This document shows, one piece after another, positions 11,401-22,986 of a stretch of 64,000 bases of DNA; within the stretch, counting starts at the first letter, position 1; every line of letters begins with the position of its first letter. The notes beneath the pieces are model-generated. The model was given only the letters and a program-made list of their open reading frames with translations, searched no databases and was not told the DNA's origin. A program made the position numbers and the translations under genes. The stretch spans positions 2,666,001 through 2,730,000 of the forward strand of contig JAALGY010000015.1 in NCBI GenBank assembly GCA_032358165.1, written 5' to 3'. Source of the DNA: Diplosphaera chodatii (lineage: Eukaryota > Chlorophyta > Trebouxiophyceae > Prasiolales > Stichococcaceae).

Positions 11401-12566
11401 AGGTGGAGTGCGATATGAGAGTTGTGCCGACGGCACTGTGCGAGCTGTCGCGGTTGCAGCTGCTCAACCTGTCGCAGAATTGGCAGCTGCAAAACGAAGG
11501 TTACAGTCAGCTTGCACAGGCGCCTTTGCACAAGGTGCACTTAAGTGGCCATTCAGAACTCAGTGCCACACTACTCACCATGACACAGCTGCTTCGAAGA
11601 TGTGACACACAGAGAGGTTCCCAATAGAGTTTCACCATCCTCCAAGGCGTTGCTGCCCGAGGCAACCTATTCTGGCTCGCAGTTGGCAAGCTGCAAAGGG
11701 CTGGACCTTCGGTGTGACTGCCGTCCCAGGCGCTCCCTGCTGCTTGAGTGAGTTAACAACTGCTCTTGCTGCAGTTTCAGGGACCTGTGCTGTGAAATCT
11801 CTCAGTGCCGTGCAGCACTTTGAGCGGACCAGCAGACGGTTCAAATAGTAGCCATTTGCTGAAAGGCGATGACAGACCAGGCAGCGCTGTTGCGCAGGCC
11901 AGGCGCTGTACTGGCGATCGTGGCCATGCCCTCCCTGGAGCGGGTGGCACTGCCGGTCCATGACAAGCACGACCCTGAACCGGCATTCCCTGAGGTGCAG
12001 TTGTGGACTGCAGTGTGGCAATGGTGGCAGAAGAGGTGCCACTGACCCACTCATCTTTGCAGCTGCATTTGATTGCACTGCAATAAACAGCTGGGCCCTG
12101 TCATGTCCTCTCGACATACCCTGTCACGATATCTTGTGTCAACAGCCACGCTCGCCCCTGCCTGATGGTAGCTCCGTCCACTGTCACCAGTACCAGTAAT
12201 AATAGACACCTCTCAGGTGGCATTGTGGCATGCCCTGTGCACATACGGTTGTGCAGTGCGGGCTTGCCTGTCATATAACATTACTCACCAGGCGAAACAT
12301 GGTCAGCAGCAGGTGCTGTTACCTGTGTGACGCCTCAACCGAGCCCTCATGCCTTCCGGTCTGCCCTGCAGGAGCTTGCTGAGCTGGCACGGCGCCGGGC
12401 GCCGGGGTTGCCGCCCATCAGGGTGGTGGCGGACATGCATGAGTCGGACTGCTGGTCGGCTGTGGACGTCGAGCTGCCTTTCGAGAAAGTCAATGATGTG
12501 GTGGGGGTGCAGCTGGACCGCAGCATTGTGCGGGGGGTTCCATTCGCCACTACCAACTATTGGTAG
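8486..12566 (+). pseudogene. F-box/LRR gene B1 with internal TGA
   Basis: Exons: 8486-8652, 8783-8846, 8957-9100, 9334-9402, 9585-9746, 9998-10120, 10272-10445, 10737-10838, 10987-11259, 11403-11534, 11683-11747, 11898-11994, 12372-12566. Without the stop it would give 588 residues in the B plan: F-box, LRR exons, then the C-terminal block with ADMHESDCW. In exon 6 the codon that is TGG in B2 and B3 is TGA at 10040-10042, ending the protein after residue 216 and losing most of the LRRs. The intron 2 acceptor used by B2 and B3 is CAA here. The next AG, 6 nt downstream at 8781-8782, keeps frame and drops two residues of the F-box. Introns 2 and 5 have GC donors (8847, 9747). All other exons are open, so inactivation looks recent. 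A truncated F-box protein or stop readthrough cannot be excluded. Confidence 0.7.
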
Positions 12567-13517
12567 TGCAGCAGTACCACCATGCTTCCTGGGGTGCAAG
12601 TGCCACTGCTGCCGGTGATCACGTGCTGCGTCAGAGAACGTCGAGCACGCACGGCTGCCTGATGGGACAGTCTGCTTGCCACCACGTGTCTGCATGTTTG
12701 CAAAAAGATTGCTTACAGTTTAGGTGTCGCCACATGGTGTGTGAGCAAATGCTGGCCTCGAGTCTGGAGGTACAGTCAGGTGTTCCGGCAGGGATTTCGC
12801 AGGCAAAGACATACTATTGTATACAAGGTTTCGATTTCACCTGCTCTGATACCCACCGGTGCTTTGATAGAGTGTGCCACCAGTCAGCTGAGGTAGATAC
12901 ACTGTAGGGATGGCCAGGTCCTAACCCGCATGATGCAGTGCGTGCTCGCAGTGGCACCTGTCTTCAGTACATGTATGATAACTATCTTCTTGGTGAAGTC
13001 ATGTCTAAGTCAAAATGCATGTGTAGTGCATGGGAAGCAGGAGTATGGGTGGTTTCCTACATACAAACGGCTATTGTTCGACCTTAGTCCACTAGCACAG
13101 GGAAATAAACAGCGGCAGTCTGGTGCCTGCACTACTTCTCACACCCTCTGCTGGGATTGTCATGTCCCTTGCAGACTGCTCACGTGTTGACAAACCATCG
13201 TCGTGGGCGGCAATGTTTCACAGCATCCGAAAACAATTTGCTGTATGACAGCCTGCTGGCTGCTCTTGGGGTGTCACGGCGGAAGCAGCATCGAACACAG
13301 CGCAACCTGCCTGCACATGTGGGCAGGACCGTACCAGCTGCGGCACCAGATGAGGTCCTGCATCGCGACTGCTGCCGGACGGTGTTGACATTGACCTTCT
13401 AATTGTTTCCGAGTGTGCCAGCGCAATATCATGTGCACGCCGTGGTGCTCAGGAGGCGGGAGTGCAGCGGCATAGCTTCGTCCTAGGCCCCTGGCGAAGA
13501 GGAGCGCAGAAAGGGGT
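12567..13517. other. Intergenic, 5' flank of gene A2
   Basis: No gene was seen. From about 12,990 the sequence is the A-type flank shared with A1 and A3. Confidence 0.45.
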
Positions 13518-16500
13518 ATGCAGCCTGGTGGTGGCATAAAGGACCTGCCAGGGGAGGTGCTGGAGCGGGTGCTGGCACATGTGCCCTTTCAGGAGAGGTG
13601 CGGTGGGCGCCATTGTCATCAGCTTGCGCCCTCCCGCCTTGCTGGCCTGCGTATACATACATGCTGCAAAACGCTGTGCACGCAGCTGCACACGTTGGTG
13701 CTGCTCAGCCCCTCAGCACACTGCAGAGTCAGAGCCGCAGCCGTGTGCCGTGCATGGCGCAAGTACATGGCGCAGCTTGGTCTGCTTATCTGGCAGGTGA
13801 GAGTGGGACGCTCCTTGACATGCCTGTCACACGTACCACCTGATGCCATGGACATGCATTGAGGGGTGCGGTACGACTACTCTACGCTTGCAATTCCCAT
13901 GACTGTGCAGGCGGCCAGCATCTCTGGGGATTCACAGCGCTGGGACTGTGCAGCTAGGGACAGGATGCAGCAGTTCCTGTCACTGCAGCGCTGGCTGCGG
14001 CGACATGGCGGTTGTGTGTTGCAGCTGCAGTGCAGCACATCCTTCTCCAACAAGGTGGACCCCTGCGCAGAATCACAGATCAATGCCTCCTGCATAGCAC
14101 TGCATATGATTCAAGCTGCATAGTTGCACCGGTGGCAGCCCTTTGCTCCTGCCTGAGATGTATGCAACGAACCAGCACGCAAACATACACTGCGGACCAA
14201 ACAGTCCAGAAGCAAAGCTCGATGGTGACATGACTGCCTGTGGCAGCAGGTCAGGCGTCGCTGTCAGTTCACAGCCACGGACAGCCTAATGCCTGCACTG
14301 CTGTCCACCCTCGCCGCTGCCTCACCCTCGCTGCAGGTGCAGATGTCACCACAAGTGCTGGAAGCGCAATTATGCTGACATCACAGCTGCTGTGGTCATC
14401 TGTAAGGTCGATGTCGACTTTGCTAGCCTCACCTGCAGGCGCTGCGGCTGGATGCTGACGCCGCCCGTGCCCTGACCGACAGCAGCCTGCTGGGCATCGC
14501 CAGCATGGGTGACCACATGCGGCAGCTGGCTCTTGTAGGGCTGCAGCATGTGTCTGACGATGGCCTTTTGGCAGCACTGGCACAGCTACCCATGCTGCAG
14601 GTGAGCATTTGCTGCAGGTATTTCATGCAACAGTCGCACATGGCGGGCGGCACATGTAGACTTACATTATACAAACTTTCCAGCAAAGGAAACGTTGCAG
14701 GGTGTGTTAGGAGGCACACATGTCTAGGCTTACGGCATCTGCCTGCACTTCACAGCCGCCATCTGTATGTCGGCATGTCGTCGGTGGGGCATTGAGTTGC
14801 GCTTTTCTGGGCATGCAAGGGACTTGTCACCAACATGCAAGTTTTGGGCTGCAGGATCTGGCTGTTGTGTTCGTGAATGAACATGAGGCGAGCGACATGG
14901 TGCCGGTGGATGACTTTGGCGAGCGCGCATACATATACGAGCCACCTGACAAGATGAAGCTCCTGGAGAGTATCGCTGTGTCACACCCGGTATGCATGCA
15001 CACTCCATCAGCTGGGCAGTGCGCCACAGCCTGTCACCCAGTGCACGTCTGCCCAAAGTACCTGCCTGCAGTAGTGGACGCATCCTGCCACAATCTCTCT
15101 GCACGCTGGCAGTGCTGCAATACAACATGCGGTTGCCTGTTTTCCTAAGCCTGCTGGTCATGCGCAGGCACTTTACACGCTGGCGCTTGGTCACCTCCCC
15201 GCCAGCGACGAGTGCATATCTCGGGCATACCTTAACATGGATAATATGCCGCTGCCAGCGTCCGTTTCGCAGCTCTCGGCTCAGAGCGGCCTGCTGCTGC
15301 TTAACCCTGGCTGGGACCATTCTCCTGATCGCCTATCACAGCTGCCGCAGGTGGTTTGCTGCGCTTGCTAGTGACTTTCCAGTTCCTTCAATGCAGGTGC
15401 TCTGCAGCGTTGCTAGCCACAGATGTGTCATCTCAATGTCAGTGCTGTGCATGCCACAGTGCAGCATGGTCGCACGGTAAGACACTGGACCAATGCCGCT
15501 GTTTCTCTTGTCCGCAGCTGCGGCAACTGTCCCTCCAGGAAGAGTACACTGGAACCAGCCACCGTGACTTGGAGGATCCGCACCATCTCAGCACCCTTGC
15601 GGCGGTGGTTGCACTGCAGGTGTCGAAACTTTCCATTCAGGGTGTAGCAAAGGGTGTCTGGCCTGCAGTTCACCAGCAGCAAACAGCGAGCATGTCAACA
15701 GCATGCCTGGTGTGCATCGCATACCGATGATATGTTCAATATATCCTGGCCACACAGAGGTGGCTTGTAGCTGCTCATGCAGCTGCTGCATGGCCCATGT
15801 GACATTGTGCTGATGCTCGACAGAGATGCCAACATGCACTGCCGCATATAAGCACAAATTGACAGGTCCCTACTCTTAATTCATGATTCTTTGATTGCAG
15901 GCAAGGCTGCCGGACTGGCCAGGCAGGCTGCCGCTGGCTCTCACGCACCTTGTGCTGTCGCCCTCGAGCGAATGGTATGCGGACTGTGTCGAGGGCTGCG
16001 CCACCTTCCTACGCATGCACCTGCCGCCGCTGCGCAGGCTGCACCACTTGGCGTTTCACGGCCTGCACGAGCTTGGCAACAGCTGCCTGCAGGACCTATG
16101 TAACGCTGCTGCAGCGTTGCCGCAGCTTGTCAGCCTGCATGTGGTGCGAGCATGCAGCTGCGTCAAACATCTGACGGACGCTCACTGTGCTCCTGTTGCT
16201 TTGCAGATGGAGGACTTCAGAGCAGTAGACTTGATGTCTGTGCAGATGCTTGCAGTATGGGGTCCAAGCACATCTGCACTTGTCACACGCAGGTGAACTG
16301 TGGCTTACGCAGGGTGCCGGAAAACATGTGCGACTTGCCGCAGTTGCAGCTGCTTGACTTGTCGCAAAATAGGTTGCTGCGGGAGGATGGATACCGTGAC
16401 CTTGCACAGGCGCCCCTGCACAAGGTGCTCAGCATGCGGGGGTTATGAGAAGTATGTAGTCGGCCAAACATGCGGTCCAGCACACTGTTATAGATGCAGC

Positions 16501-17430
16501 ATGTCTACCAGTTGAGGTGTCTGGCGTCTTGCCAGTACATGGATTTCGTCAAGATTCTGCGCTTGCTGCAGTTGACATCCTGTCGGCAGCTGGACCTGCG
16601 CTGCACCACATGCCGCCCTTTTCGGCCATCGCCGGCTCCGCTCAAGTAAGAACTGCGATCATGCGTTGCTGCCTGCTGATGTGGTGGATGTGTGCTGTCC
16701 GCCCGTCCATTTGCACCCCTCAAGCCGGGTCACCAAGTGTGACGTGCAGAGCAGAACTGTGGCCATCACTGCAAAATATAGACGTTGGTGTCTGTTTGCA
16801 AAGCACTTGGTGTCCACATGCAGGCCAGGCGTCCTCGCGGCCATAGCAGGCATGCCGGCTCTGGAGCAACTGGCACTGCCGCATACCGAGGTCTACAGGC
16901 CATCCTGCGAGGTGCAGCCCTAGCCCCAACACAGCATACATGTACACCATTACTTCAAATACAAGTATCCTCAGCCCGCCCGTTGCTAGCAGTGGAGCGG
17001 TGCCAGCTGTTGACTGTGTGTGCGCCCAACATCCACATGAGGCCAGCTGCGAGCTCTCGGATGTGGTCACAGAAGCCAGCCTTGCTCATTCCAGATATCA
17101 AGGCCATTGTGACATGGACGCCACAGCTGTCAGCCAGCGGGCTGTGCCGCACAGTGTGCATATGTGTCTGCTGGAAGGCCAGACCATGCCAAACACAGCG
17201 TGATACACCAGCCATCACCTGGTGTGAGCTTGCTGGTGCTTCTGCAGGAACTGGCCCAGCTGGCAGAACTCCGCGGGGCAGGCATGCCACCCATCAGGGT
17301 GGTGGCAGACATGCCAGAGTCGGATAGGTGGGCTGCAGTGGAGGTTGAGCTGCCCTTTGGAGAGGTCAACGAGATGCTGGGGGTGCAGCTGGACAGCAGC
17401 CTCGTAAGAGGGGTTCCAACCAGCTGGTGA
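13518..17430 (+). CDS. F-box/LRR gene A2 (intact reference for subfamily A)
   Basis: Exons: 13518-13597, 13727-13796, 13911-14054, 14268-14336, 14439-14600, 14855-14989, 15168-15350, 15518-15619, 15901-16143, 16293-16424, 16572-16645, 16824-16911, 17248-17430, giving 554 residues with no break. Residues about 9-50 form the F-box, created by splicing exon 1 (DLPGEVLERVLAHVPFQE) to exon 2 (RVRAAAVCRAWRKYMAQL). Such a domain binds SKP1 in SCF ubiquitin ligases. LRRs follow at about 80-490, for example LRQLALVGLQHVSDDGLL and LQLLDLSQNRLLREDGY. The C-terminal block of about 60 residues has IRVVADMPESDRW and LPFGEVNEMLGVQLD, which I could not assign to a known domain. Exons 3-10 all start and end in phase 0 and mostly stop at an LQ or LPQ position. 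All introns here are GT-AG. The substrate is unknown. Confidence 0.8.
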
Positions 17431-17952
17431 AGTGGTGGCACCGTCGGTCATAGCGGACATGCATCGGACGTAAGCCAGTGGTGCAGCTTAGCGACTGACA
17501 GACATCGATGTTTATGCTATCTGTGTCGTTGAAGGCAGACATGCGCGCGCAGCGATAGATAAAGCTTGGCACACACTAAAGCATAGGATGTGCAACCATA
17601 CAACCATTATTTGGCGGCAGTCCGTGCGACACCGGAAGCAAGAAGCAGCAGTGGTGCATGTCTCCATTACACACCGCTTGCATCTGACATGTATATCCTA
17701 GGACGCTACACAAGTCCACAGAGCAGTTTACAACTGGGTGCTGCCAGGATCATTATCATGCAGTGATCCGTGACATCCTGGAGGTGAAAAATAGATCACC
17801 AATACCTGTGTGTGCAAATCATCAGCCCAGTACCTCGGTAGTGCCAGCTCTTGCCAGCTGTTTGGGCCGCCATCAGTCGCAGTGCTGCTGCGAGCTCATG
17901 TCGAAGTAAGGCTCTGTGACTGCCGTGAACGAGTATGCTGCAAGGGTCGGCA
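17431..17952. other. Intergenic, 5' flank of gene B2
   Basis: No gene was seen. It carries the B-type flank found before B1 and B3, including the conserved block from about 17,845. Confidence 0.45.
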
Positions 17953-20900
17953 ATGATGCGCGGAGAACAGCCAACAGCAAAGCGTCACGAGTCAGCCCAG
18001 GCGCGGTCGGCTGCCAACACAGACCCCAATGTCAACCATGTAAGCCGCGTGACTGTTCAGGACCTGCCAGGAGAGGTGGTGGAGCGGGTGCTGGCACATG
18101 TGCCCTTCCCTGAAAGGTGCGGTGGACGACGTCACCATGCGAGTGTGCATGCTATGCTAGGGCCTTCACCTGCTGTTGCGAGCCTATTGCTCTAGAAATG
18201 CAAAACTTCGACGTCGGCTTGGATGCGTTCATGCAGGATCAGGGCAGCAGCCGTCTGCCGTGCGTGGCGCTATTACCTGTCACATCACGGCCTTCCGCTG
18301 TGGCAGGCACGCTGGGAGTCCACTCTTGACATGCCACCTATCTGAGCTATCCTGCCAGCCTTTCCAGGCGGTCTGCTGTGTGGAGTCATCCATTGCCTGT
18401 CATGGTGACAGCGCAGGTGGCCAGCTTTGATGCTAGTGGCAAGCGGCACTGCGGCATTCAGGAGCAGATCCCGCTGTCTCTGTCACTCCAGCGCTGGCTG
18501 TGGCGACACGGAAAGGGCCTTCTGCAGCTGCAGTGCTGCACATCGTTCGACGATGACGGGGTGGGCTGCACATTGTGCACTGGAGCATTGCTGCTAGATG
18601 ACAGCATGCTCTGCACACGCAGTTTATGTGCATTATGAGCCCTGCCCTCTCAATGCAACCACCATGCAGGTGCACATCGAATAATGGCGCAGGAGTCCAC
18701 AAATGACCCGATGTGAGCAGTACACGATCGAGGGGTGCAACAATAGCATGTCATGGTGCTTGCCAGGAAACGGGAGATGACGGACTGCTGGCTGCTCTTT
18801 TGGCTGGTCTCGCCGCTGCTGCACCCTCACTGCAGGTGCACTTCTGTAGCCATGTGCGTTCTGAAATGCACGCTAACCACCCTGGTCACAGTCATGAGTT
18901 TGGCACAGTGCTAGCTGCATTAGGATCAGCATTGCTTCTTGCATCGCACAGTGTTTGCCGCCACCAGGGCAACAGCCCCTCATGTTATTAGCTCTAACAT
19001 CGCCTAATCCATTGCAGGCCCTGCGGCTGGACGGTCGTGCCAGCGGGACCCTGACCGACAGCAGCCTGGTGGGCATTGCCGGCATGGGCAACCGCTTGCG
19101 GCAGCTGGCGCTGCTCAGGCTGCAGCGCGTGACGCAGGACTGTCTTGTCGCAGCTCTGGCGGAGCTTCCCATGCTGCAGGCAAGCCATGTCTGCAACAGG
19201 TGGCTGGCAGCTGCATTTGCCGGTTGGCACAAGTGGCCAACATTACGTCACGCTGCACATCGATGGTGCTGGATGCATTCCCGCATGTGGCGTCTATGGT
19301 CTCCAGCAATCAGTTGTCCAGATGTCATGCAGCGAGATGCATTGCAGGTGGGTAGCCTTACATCGCCAAGAAACCCATCCTTACTCTTCCTTACGGCCTT
19401 GTGCGTTGCAACTGCAGGATCTAGCCGTCATGTACGTGACAGAAAGAGATGTCATATCGTGGTTTCACGAAGAGAAGCCAAATGCATACGAGGCCCCCGA
19501 GTGGATGCAAGTGGCGGCTGAGATTGCTTCATCATGCCTGGTGCGCACCATTCCCAGCGCTCATGAGAACATAAGAGTTGCTGCCGCATTCAACATAATA
19601 CGTCACCCGCCAGCTTTTGCACATCTTGCGCAGATGTGACTGCTGGTTGGATGACATACCTCATTGCTCGGCTACCTGCCACCTCTAGTGAACTCGTGCA
19701 GGAGCTGCGTACGTTGGCCGTTGGCTATGTGTCAAACGATGGGCCTATGCACAACATATACTTGGAAACGCAGCCGTTGCCGGCGTCATTGTCACAACTC
19801 ACAGCGCTGAGCAGCCTGGCGCTGCACAACACCGGCTGGGAGTACGCCCCAGATGGCCTGCCGTCATTACCGCAGGTGAAGCACCTGTGATGACCTAGGG
19901 TGTACACAACCAATGAAGTTTCACGGTGGTGTACGATCGTTGTGGCCAGGGCGAACTCTGTGTCACGACGGCACCGACTGCCAATGGTCGAAGCTTTGTG
20001 TGCAACTGACTGCGTGTGGTCTGAGCAACGTCTTCAGGGGTCAGGACAGGCCACACACAGCCGCATGCACAGCAGCCTCTCTTGCTGTTGTGCTCTGAAT
20101 GTCACTGTGCGACATGTTGCCACAGCAAGTGACTCCTGAGAGACCCTATTGACTGTGCTGCAGCTGCGGCAGATGTCTCTCCTGGCCGATCGCAGCGTGT
20201 CAAGCAGTTGTGAAACGTCTTTCAGGCACCAGCTCAGCACCCTCACGGGCTTACAGACTTTGCAGGTGATACTGTCCAACCTAGCGTGCTGAGACAGCAG
20301 GCCTTGAGTGGGCCTGCTGCTCTATGTGCATATGTATGAGATCTGGCACCGCATCTACATATAAGTATCCTTCCCTGAAGTCACGTTCTGTTGCTGCGCC
20401 CAGGTGACGTTTGATGATCAAGTGTATCAAAAGCATTATTGACTGGTCGACAACGAGCCTCTCACGCTACTACATACCTGCAGGCAGTGCTTCCACACTG
20501 GCCGGGCCGTTTGCCACTCAGCCTGACGCAGCTGGTGCTAAAGCCACTGCGTTACTGGGATGACATATGGGAAGACGAGGAAGAGTTTCCAGATGGGTAT
20601 GGACGCTTCCTGGACGTCCACCTGCCTGCAATGAGCGGCCTGCGTCACTTGGCCTTTCACGGCTCGGATGAGGTGGACGGGCCGGGCGAGGAGTTTCTGC
20701 AGCACCTGTGCACCGCTGCCGGGGCGCTGCCAGCATTGATCAGCTTGCATCTGGTGCGGGAGCCGACTGGATTTCAAGTTCACGCAGTTGGAAGCAAGAC
20801 GTTCAGTCTGTCTGACATAATAAGCCTATGTGGGGGTTCAGTCAAAACGCTGTGCAGCTGTGCAGCACCGTGACCTTTACTGTGCACCTTGTGACCCATG

Positions 20901-22028
20901 CGCAGGTGGAGTGCGATATGCGTGTTGTGCCGACGGCACTGTGCGAGCTGTCGCGTCTGCAACTGCTCAACCTGTTCAAGAATCAGCAGCTGCAAAACGA
21001 CGGTTACAGCCAGCTGGCACAGGCGCCTCTGCACAAGGTGAACTGAATAGCCGTTCAGAACACTAAATCACGCCAATGCTCACCATGGCACAGTTGCATC
21101 GGACCTGTGACAAGTTCTCACGATTTTCGAGACTTTGCCTCCCGAGCATTCTGTATTGGTTGCAGCTGGCAAGCTGCAAAGCGCTGGACCTTCGGTGTGA
21201 CTACTGTCCCCGACGCTCCCTGCTGCTTGAGTGAGTCGACAGCTGCTCTTGCTGCAGTTTGAGGGATTTGGGCTGAAATTCTATCAATGCGGTGCAGCAC
21301 GTTCAGCGACCCAGCAGGCGGTTCAACCAGCAACCCAACTGCTGAAAGCCGATGGCAGACCAGGCAACACTGTTGCGCAGGCCCAGCGCTGTACTGGCAA
21401 TCGTGGGCATGCCCTCCCTGGAGCGGCTGGCACTGCCCGTCCATGACAAGGGCGCCCCTGAATTGGCATCCGCTGAGGTGCAAGGGTGGACTGCAGTGTA
21501 GCTACAATGGCAGAAGTTGCACCATTGACCAACTCATCTTGCAGCATCAGCATTTTGCACTGCAACAAACAGCTAGGCCCTCTCCTGGCCTCTCACCATG
21601 TTCTGTGGCAACACCTTGTCAACAGCAACAACTGCCTGATCACTGTATGTACTGTGACGAAAACCATAGAAGACGCCTCTCAGATGGCGCTGTGGCATGA
21701 TTTGTGCACATACAGTTGTGCAGTGTGGGCTTGCCTGTCATACAACATCACACCAGGCGAAACTTGGTCAGCAGTAGTGCCATATATTGCCTGTGTGACG
21801 CCTCAACATGCCTTCCGGTCCGCCCTGCAGGAGCTTGCTGAGCTGGCACGGCGCCGGGCGCCGGGGTTGCCGCCCATCAGGGTGGTGGCGGACATGCCTG
21901 AGTCGGACTGCTGGTCGACAGTGGACGTCGAGCTGCCCTTCGCGGAAGTCAACGATGTGCTGGGGGTGCAGCTGGACCGCACCTTTGTGCGGGGGGTTCC
22001 ATGCGCCACGACCAGCTGTTGGTATTAG
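17953..22028 (+). CDS. F-box/LRR gene B2 (intact reference for subfamily B)
   Basis: Exons: 17953-18116, 18237-18306, 18417-18560, 18767-18835, 19018-19179, 19418-19540, 19702-19875, 20164-20265, 20484-20753, 20906-21037, 21166-21230, 21381-21477, 21831-22028, giving 589 residues. Compared with subfamily A it has about 28 extra N-terminal residues before the F-box (LPGEVVERVLAHVPFPE, then RIRAAAVCRAW), a longer exon 9 with an acidic insert (WEDEEEFPDGY), and WLWRHGKGLLQLQ in exon 3. The first of two adjacent ATGs shared with B1 and B3 was taken as the start; another in-frame ATG lies at 17935. Introns 2 and 5 begin with GC (18307, 19180). Reading on past exon 2 instead of splicing meets a TGA within 16 codons, which supports the GC splice. 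The C-terminal block has ADMPESDCW and LPFAEVNDVLGVQLD. Likely an SCF receptor like A2. Confidence 0.8.
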
Positions 22029-22986
22029 CTGGTAGTGCAGCGATACCACCTATCATGGTCCCTGGGGTGCCGCTGCTGCCGGTATTCACCACGCTGCGTC
22101 AGACCATCGAGCACGAATGCCGCCTGATGGGACATTATGCTTGCTGCCACGCACCTGCATGTTTCGGGGAAGATGGTTTACAAGTTAGGTGTCGCCACAT
22201 GCTCTATGCAATGCCGACATCGAGTCTGGAGGTGTAAATGAGGTGTTCAGATGGGGTTCCACATGCGAAGGCATACTGTGCGCAAGATTTCGTCACCAGC
22301 GCTGGAACCGGCGCTTTGAACTGTGTGCCGCCGGTCCGCCGAGCTAGTTACACCATTGGAATGGTGCAGATCTCTGACCCGCAGGATGCAATGGCCGCAG
22401 CGGCGCCTGTGTTCAGTACATGTATGATAACGAACTATCTTCTTGGTGAAGTCATGTCTCAGTCAAATTGCATGTGTAGTGCATGGGAAGCAGGAGTATG
22501 GGTGGTTGATTACCTACACTCAAACGGCTATTGTTCGACCTTAGTCCGCTAGCATAGCTAGGGAATAAACAGCAGCAGTCTGGTGCCTGCTCTACTTCTC
22601 ACACCCTCTGCTGCGATTGTCATCATGTCCCTTGCAGACTGCTCACGTGTTGACGAACCATCATCGTGCGCGGCAATGTTTCACAGCATCCGAAAACAAT
22701 TTGCTGTATGACAGCCTGCTGGCTGCTCTTGGGGAATGTCACGGCGGAAGCAGCATCGAACACAACGCAACCTGCCTGCACACGTGGGCAGGACCGTACC
22801 AGCTGCGGCGCTGGATAAGGTCCTGCATCACCACTGCTGCCGGACGCTGTCGACGTCGACCTTGTGATTCTTGTCAAGTGTGCGTGCTAAAGCAATTTCG
22901 TGTGGACGCCATGGCGCTCAGGAGGCTGGAGTGCAGCGGCATAGCTTCGTCCCAGGCCCATGGCGAAGAGGAGCGCAGAAAGAGGT
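22029..22986. other. Intergenic, 5' flank of gene A3
   Basis: No gene was seen. The part at about 22,240-22,410 is also found after B3 (about 31,870-32,050), and from about 22,440 it is the A-type flank. Confidence 0.45.

Noticed and set aside
18307..18360. B genes ending exon 2 by reading on instead of splicing at GC
   Set aside because: All three copies hit TGA within about 16 codons, and the next exon resumes in frame with homology to the A genes.
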